64,000 nucleotides of DNA, taken from Hyparrhenia diplandra (taxonomy: Eukaryota > Streptophyta > Magnoliopsida > Poales > Poaceae). The translations under genes and the position numbers were made by a program. Location of the stretch: assembly GCA_015847255.1 (NCBI GenBank), contig JADLZK010002797.1, positions 186,001 to 250,000 on the forward strand, in the 5' to 3' direction. Shown piece after piece: positions 58,130 through 64,000 of this stretch. Position 1 is the stretch's first letter. Every line of letters starts with the position of its first letter. The notes beneath the pieces were generated by a model, which ran no database searches, was not told where the DNA came from, and saw only the letters and a program-made list of their open reading frames with translations.

Positions 58130-60498
58130 TTTAATAATGTTTATGTGAGCGAGCTTCGCCTTGTTCTCTTCTGATTCACACCACGCCTTTAGTTCCTGGT
58201 TGTCAATAATATCTAGCTTCTGAAGTTTGGAGAGGTGTTGTATACATACAGGTAATGAATTGATGCCGTCACATCCTTGGATGATAAGGCTTTTTAGAGA
58301 GGAAAGGTCGCCCAGCCACTCAGGCAGCGATGATAGACCATGGCATGATACCAACCTCAGCGACTCAAGGGAAGTGAGGTGCCGCATGCTTTGCGGCAAG
58401 CTCTTCAGGTTATTTCCTTCGATCCACAATTCTTGAAGGGCAGGGAAGTGCTGAAATAGCCTTATGCTCTCGCAGGAGTTGTCAAATATACTCAGTTTGA
58501 TGGCTCGACTAGAGGAGCATTGATGACTGCTTTTGCCTACCTCCTCCAATGAAGATATGACTTGGTGGCTCTCATATATAGTGCACTCACGAAAAGTTGG
58601 TGGGCATGGCTTCAACCTCAACCTTGGACACGATGCTATCAACAGAGTGTCCAGAACAGGGAACATGAACTCCTCCACACCATCCTCAACAGAGTATGTT
58701 GTGTTCCACTCCTCCAAGTTACACATATTCTCAATTGAGAATGATGACAGTCGACGGAATGCTCCTTTGCCACCACATAATTCCTTGTCTATTCTTTTAA
58801 TGGCAGCCAAATTACAGAGCTCCAGCTCTTCTAGGTGTGGTAACTGTCCAAGTGGTGGAAGGTTGCTACACGTGGGCATATTGCATAGCTGAATAGAAAC
58901 AAGATTTGGCAGGTGACTATAAATGCACGTGAGCCAGCGTGGAAAGCTTGTATAGCTGTAACCTTCTAGGCGCATGCTCTTCAAACCACATGGGGGCACT
59001 AGTTGTCCCAACAAATCCTGATCATCCAGAGATTGAACCGCACGCTCTCCTGACCATGACAATCTTAACTTTGAGAGATTATTTTTGTGCAACAACTTAA
59101 CTTTAGTTGTTTCTTCTAGAGACCTTACATTTTCAAGAGAAATTATTCTTAACTCACTGACATTAATGCCCTCGAGAAGATGAAGATTGCTGCAACCACT
59201 GACCTCATCAACACGAACCTTGAAGATTGGTAATGTTTGTAAATAATTTACCAATGAACTGGCCTGATCCAGCAGTGCATCCGAGCACCCTTTCAGCAGT
59301 AAAGACTTGAGCTCAAGTGTACATATACTTTCTGGTAGGGACTTAAGCTGAGAACAAACCGAAAGATCTAGTGTATGCAATCTTTTGAGGTTACCAATAC
59401 TTTCTGGAAGATATTCAAGCGACCAATTATAAGATAGGTCCAGGTGCTCCAGATTGCTAAGGTTAGCAACGAAGTCACAGCAATGCAGCTCACACCAACC
59501 TAAACTTAAGTACTTGAGATTATTGCTGAGGTGTCCCAAATCATTTGATAAATCATCATACTTAATACCTGAAATATCCAGGTGTTGCAGTGCGGTTAGG
59601 CCATGCAGACATGCCAATGACCGATCCTGCATGCTCCTGCACCATGCCAAATTTAGATGGGACAAACTTTGGAGCTTCATCAATGACTCCGGCAGTTCTC
59701 TGATTTCTTCACAGTATGACATGTATAAATATTGTATACCAACTAGGCTGCCAATACCTTTTGGTAACCCTTCAAGACCAGAACATGATGATATGTTCAA
59801 ATATTGGAGTTGTGTGAGGCCACACAACGATTCAGGTAGTGCTTTTAGACTAAAACATCGAGATAACTCAAGATGTTGCAAATCTGTGAGATTACCAATA
59901 GAGTGTGGCAATTCTATTAGCCCAGAACAACCTGACATGTCCAGATGCACCATACATTTAAAGTCACCAAATGATTCTGGCAGTTTTGATATACTAGAAC
60001 AACCCGACAAACATAGATATTTCAGACACGCAAGCTTGCTAATTGACCTTGGTAGTTCAGTAATTTTAGAAGATCCATTTATATTTAGGTACTGCAGTTT
60101 AGATAGCTCAGTGATACACTCTGGGAGAGTCTCATTTTGCATTCTTGGAGCAATAAGACACCTTAGCTGCTTCAGTCTGCCAATTGAAGATGGCAACAAT
60201 ATACCAGAGCATTCACTGAAATCCAATGTACACAGATATTTAGCAAATGAAAATGCACCACTTCGGATTTCCAGTTCGCCATTATCCGAGAAACGAAATG
60301 CCTTCAGCTTTGAAGGCATATTTTCCAACTTCACTGCCAGGTCATATTTTCTTAGCAATGCATAACGACTATATTTGTGGACATGAGTATTTCTTTTGGT
60401 GCCACATCAAAAACTATTAATTCATCTGCTACAGTCAATCTCGCCAAGTCATGCACCAGATCATGCATGGTGTATCGAACAACATGGCCTGGAGAAGT
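58130..60498 (-). CDS. NLR-D exon 3: MHD motif and intact LRR domain
   Basis: The exon starts at the acceptor TTTCAG/ACTTCT and ends at ATTAAA/GTAAGT. Apart from one missing base near 60390 (between VAPK and the following RNT-like residues) it is open for about 750 codons, the longest real reading frame of the window. It shows regular LRRs of the LPxSIxxLxxLxxLxLxxC type over the first 350 residues (e.g. LPRSISKLACLKYLCLSGCS). An NLHLLEGINVSELRI block of the kind found between LRR groups in RGA-type NLRs comes next, then a second LRR group. LRRs mediate recognition and autoinhibition. Confidence 0.88.
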
Positions 60499-61360
60499 CT
60501 GAAACAAAAATAAGAACACAAAATATACATTAGATAACTAAAGTTGTTCTGAGAAGAAATTGCATTACAACGTGATTACAATAAGAACACATAGTGTAAG
60601 ATCTTGTGATGAAAAATTGTTCTGAGAAGAAATTGCATTACAAACGTGATTACAATTTTACGGCACAGGGTGATATGCAGGTGCTGTTTTTTTTAGCTTT
60701 TGATAGCAATAGCATGATGATTGATGCCTCTCTGCTGACAAGGCACAGTTCACGTCGAGGAAGGATGGGGTGGTCAACGGCGTCATCAGGTCGGCTTGCT
60801 CGTGACTTAGTGGAGGTGTCATCAATTAAAGCCTTGGATACTACAGTGGGATAGCACTGGCGGCATCGCCATTAGCTATATGTTCATTATTGGCTAAGAG
60901 TCTGGGTACCTCCTAGTAACATGCAAACTCTTGGTTCTTCCGTAGACAACATTTTTAATACAAAATTGTAAAAGGTAAATAAATATCTAAAATGTCACTA
61001 TTCCTTCTTAGGAAAGCGAAAATATAAACTACTTTATTCATTCATTATAGTTATCTTTAATTGCGCATGCTTTTCTGAACTAGAAAATATTAACCTCCGG
61101 CCAACTATATTGCCATTATTGTTCTTTTTTTTTTTTTTTACCACAACTGGAACTGCCTAAGGGCAAAAACTTACATAATTTTACCATCTATATGTAATGC
61201 ATGCTACATGCATGCATGACGTACAATAGGATCAACAAAGGGATAATCATCAAGGAAAAAGTGGTATATATATTAGCAAGCCAAATGAACTACACAACTA
61301 GGAAAAAAAACACCAAAGTTCATATTAATTTTGTATTACTTCATATCATGCATTATATAT
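60499..61360. other. NLR-D intron 2, left part
   Basis: AT-rich intron. TTGTTCTGAGAAGAAATTGC is repeated at 60544 and 60617 (period 73 bp). The short plus-strand frame 60606-60854 has no recognised domain. Confidence 0.5.
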
Positions 61361-61365
61361 ATTAG

Positions 61366-62303
61366 TGTTGGGGTGAGGTTTAAAACCTGTCCACCCCCTA
61401 CTATCGGCCCTAAAGAAGGAGTGAAGGAGCCATGGCAGGAGATGGCCTAAAGGATTCAGATTCGGTCCTGCGGGCCGAAAGCCTTTGGATTCGGACCTAT
61501 GGCGATCTCTAGGGATCATAGACACGTGGGGTGTGAGGTCCGAAGGTTTGGCATTTCGTGGCCTACGGGCTTAAAGCGAGACTTTCGGCCAAGGGAGACG
61601 GCGGACGCCTACCCGCGGGTTTTCGCCCACGGCGCCGTGAGAAGGGAGAGGCGAAGGCTACGGCATTCGGCATGACGTGCCGAATACTTATACTTTCATC
61701 CTTGAGGCCGCCCCGAGGGAACCAAGAGAAAGGGGAGACGAAGGCTACGACATTCGGCATGACATGCCGTATGCTTATACTTTGGCCCTTGAGGCCGCCC
61801 TGAGGGAACCAAGAGAAAGGAGACGAAGGCTACGGCGTTCGGCACAGCGTGCCGAATGCTCGCACTTAGATCCTCGATTAATGCGGTTCAGGTTTTGTCC
61901 CCGGGGCGGATGGGTTTCGTCTCGTGCGGTCGAGTGCGGACGCTTTCGGCCGCATGACCGGAAGGGATTTTCCTCCAAATATTACCTAGTTTTGTCTTGC
62001 AGGAATTCGCGGTCCAATGCCGAATGGACCCGATGAGGGTTGGTGGGATCGCGAGGCGAGGAAGTACCATCCTGCCCCGGTCGCCGGGCGAGGAACTCGG
62101 GACGTCCGGGGTTGGTAGGAGGGTATAATCGAATTGTAAGAATCTACGGACTATAAATAGACCCCGTGGGGGCATTGTAAAAGGGGGAGGAGAGAAATCA
62201 ATAGAAAGAGAGCTTTGGTTTTCGCCACCGCCTTCAAGCGCCATTCTTAGCTTCGTTCGTGTTTCGTCCCACCGTGGGTGGCCTCGCCGGGGCCACACCA
62301 ACA
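61366..62303 (+). mobile_element. Solo LTR, 938 bp, TSD ATTAG
   Basis: It starts TGTTGGGGTGAGG and ends GGCCACACCAACA, with exact 5-bp TSDs ATTAG (61361-61365, 62304-62308). A TATA box ACTATAAATAG at about 62150 gives a plus-strand orientation, opposite to NLR-D. An internal 85-87-bp tandem repeat lies at 61653-61880. There is no internal retrotransposon sequence, so it arose by recombination between two LTRs. It is in the intron between the NB-ARC and LRR exons. Confidence 0.95.
61653..61880. repeat. Tandem repeat in solo LTR (about 86 bp, 2.6 units)
   Basis: Units start GAAGGCTACGRCATTCGGCA at 61653, 61740 and 61825 and contain TGCCGAATGCT and CCTTGAGGCCGCCC. They may be U3 regulatory repeats. 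Confidence 0.9.
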
Positions 62304-62308
62304 ATTAG

Positions 62309-62828
62309 CACATACTAAGTTTTTTTTCAAATTAAGACGGCTAGGTGTTTTTAAATTTCTATACCTGATTCGCTTGACAAGCCGTAACGAAGCCGAGCCG
62401 AGCTAGCTCGTTATCTTAACGAGCCGTAACGAGCCGAGCTGGCTCGTTATCCACGCTTAGCCTCTGGAGTACCTCTTAGTAATATGCGAACTTGTTTACG
62501 GAGAAACGATAATTCTATTTGGAACATCAAATTTTAGGGAAGTCAAAACTCTATTCGCTGTTTCCTTATAGTTATCTTTGATTATAACATGCTATTTGGA
62601 ACGTGATTAAACATGTACATTTAGGCAAGTATATTACCGGTTAGGTTTCTATTTGTTACCACAACTAGAAATGTGTAACGGGAAAATCTTTCAAGTTTTT
62701 TACCTTCTGTATAGTACGTGTATATATTATGCATGAAGCATGACTATATGAATGCATGATATACAGTAGGAATAAATATAGAGATAATCATCAATAAACA
62801 GTAGTGTCAAAGAAGTATCGTTGTTTAC
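62309..62828. other. NLR-D intron 2, right part
   Basis: Intron sequence with ACGAGCCGAGCYRGCTCGTTA repeated at about 62385-62450. It is otherwise AT-rich and partly similar to the matching intron part of NLR-C (39900-40310, e.g. TATGCGAACTTGTTT and the CACAACTAGAA-type stretch). Confidence 0.5.
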
Positions 62829-63951
62829 CGAGGGCATCTTTGAAACTTGAAGGAAGGACATCCCCAAAAGTTTGTTGATGCATTCCTTTCCCTTTGATTG
62901 CTCTATGAAATCCAGAGCAGTCCATTGTTGAATCAAATAATCTTCTACGATATTATGGCCTTTGGGGAATATGGCACAATAGGAAAAGCATATCTTTAGC
63001 TGTGGTGGCATCCTTTCATAACTTAATTTCAAGGATGGAAGCACATCACAATCTTCTGAAGATCCATTCCATATATCACTGTTATTAAATTCTTTCCATC
63101 CAAATACATCATCTATGGATCGTAACATGAATCCAACTGCTTGAGCTGCTAATGCGACACCTCCACATTTCCTTGCAATATCCAATCCTATTTGTCCCAT
63201 TTTTTCTTGGTCATATTTTTTTGTTCAAACTTACAATACTTTTAATTATTTCCCAACATTTATCATCTTCCAAAGTTTGTAGCCTGTATGGTTCAATGGT
63301 ACAAACTTTTTCTTGCAATCTCTTCCTTGCGTGTGGTCACTATGACATCTACTTTACTGTCCTTGATGTTAAGCATCGTTCTTAATTTATCCAACTCTGC
63401 CGTCCTTTCCTCCCATAGGTCATCCAAAACTACCAGAATCTTCTTGCCACAAAGTAAGCTTTCAAGGCATTGGTTTATCACCTGCTGTATACACATATTT
63501 TGTTGACCTCCTTGGGGTTGCAGTTGAGATATTATAGAGCTTCCTATTTTGTTCAAATTAAAATCTCGGGACACATAAACCCACACACGATGATCATACT
63601 GCTTGAACTGACCATCATTGTAAACTAATTGTGCCAAAGTACTCTTTCCCATACCTCCAAGGCCATATATAGGAACAATCACTATCTCATCATTGCAGGT
63701 GTTTGCAGATAACATGCTTATGATTTCCTGTTTTTCTCGGTCCCTCCCTATTACTGGTTCTTCAGGCAAATATGATGTTGTTTCGCGTCCATCATATGGC
63801 TTCTCAATGGTAGTGCCACTGCTCTCTTGGAAGCTAAAGCTATCAATTTCGTTTCTGATTTTCCTCAATTTTTTTTTTTAAAACTCTTCATCCTATTAGC
63901 GATGGTAATTTTATTGTACGCCACCGGAAGACATGACAGAACTCCTAGCAT
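62829..63951 (-). pseudogene. NLR-D exon 2: NB-ARC domain, frameshifted
   Basis: The acceptor CTTGCAG opens it at 63951 (MLGVLSCLPVAYNK) and the donor CCCTCG/GTAAAC closes it at 62829. An A-run near 63875 is two bases longer than the matching place in NLR-C (GAGGGAAGAACTAA), putting a stop before RKIRNEI. The P-loop is near 63650 and kinase 2 near 63430. After RKEEIARK an extra base gives a stop, and two further shifts follow in A-rich sequence before MGQIGLDIARKCGG. From there it is open to the donor. Confidence 0.85.
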
Positions 63952-64000
63952 CTGCAAGAGTTTGATTTTTTCTTAGCAGGAACAAATTAATAAGTTTATG

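Larger units (their letters stand above)
57744..64000 (-). pseudogene. NLR-D: CC-NB-ARC-LRR gene, 5' end outside window
   Basis: Fourth NLR copy; its CC exon would lie beyond 64000. Exons seen: NB-ARC 63951-62829, MHD plus LRR 60498-58130, last exon 57749-57744 (Leu and stop). Motifs: P-loop GLGGMGKSTLAQL, VYVSRDFNLNKIG, kinase-2 ILVVLDDLWEE, RNBS-B VTTRKEE, GLPL degenerate as CGGVALAAQAVG, RNBS-D CFSYCAIFPKGHN, MHD as YTMHDLVHDLARL. Frame breaks lie in an A-run near 63875, near 63290 and 63225 between RNBS-B and GLPL, and one missing base near 60390 after VAPK. Several sit in homopolymers, so assembly error is possible. The intron 62828-60499 contains a solo LTR. Confidence 0.87.

Overview
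This is a plant nuclear window, almost certainly from a grass (Poaceae). The evidence is a CACTA transposon with TTTGCCGAGTG-type subterminal repeats, Stowaway and Tourist MITEs, a Helitron with a grass-type 5' end, GC-rich Pack-type elements, and coiled-coil NB-ARC leucine-rich-repeat (CC-NLR) genes with plant introns. I cannot name the species. It contains no bacterial-type operons, rRNA, CRISPR or convincing tRNA genes.

The only gene family of clear cellular function is a cluster of four related CC-NLR disease-resistance genes, all on the minus strand. NLR-A (7265-8933) is a terminal LRR remnant fused in frame to a GC-rich, retroelement-like 5' segment. NLR-B (25175-28462) is an LRR part lacking CC and NB-ARC, split by a short retroposon with a 16-bp target-site duplication (TSD). 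NLR-C (34118-42422) has the whole CC / NB-ARC / LRR / tail architecture but carries at least six frameshifts. NLR-D (57744 to beyond 64000) has an open LRR exon of about 750 codons, but several small frameshifts in its NB-ARC exon and one just after MHD. In all four the LRR exon ends at a conserved GTAAGT donor and a short last exon follows a conserved acceptor. That last exon differs strongly between copies (5, 84, 32 and 1 residues). The 3' flanks and intergenic blocks are also shared, so the cluster grew by segmental duplication.

Layout: 1-6530, CACTA element with a decayed TNP2 transposase; 7265-9370, NLR-A plus LTR-like relic; 10759-20205, several copies of a duplicated non-coding block, interrupted by a 3.46-kb Helitron (12906-16365), a Stowaway MITE, a mini-CACTA (17731-18182) and a Pack-MULE-like element (18400-19016); 20733-21708, CACTA element with GC-rich cargo; 21709-22860, retroelement-derived debris; 25175-28462, NLR-B; 29658-33749, a 4.1-kb hAT deletion derivative; 34118-42422, NLR-C with a second cargo-bearing CACTA in its intron; 42831-43794, a TIR element just upstream of NLR-C; 44700-53930, a segment with intron-bearing fragments of three unrelated genes (RCI2/PMP3, signal peptide peptidase-like protease, cytosolic GAPDH), all on the plus strand; 56849-57113, a Tourist MITE; 57744-64000, NLR-D with a solo LTR in its intron.

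Most element boundaries rest on exact TSDs read directly from the sequence. Functions of domains come from established family knowledge. No database search was run.
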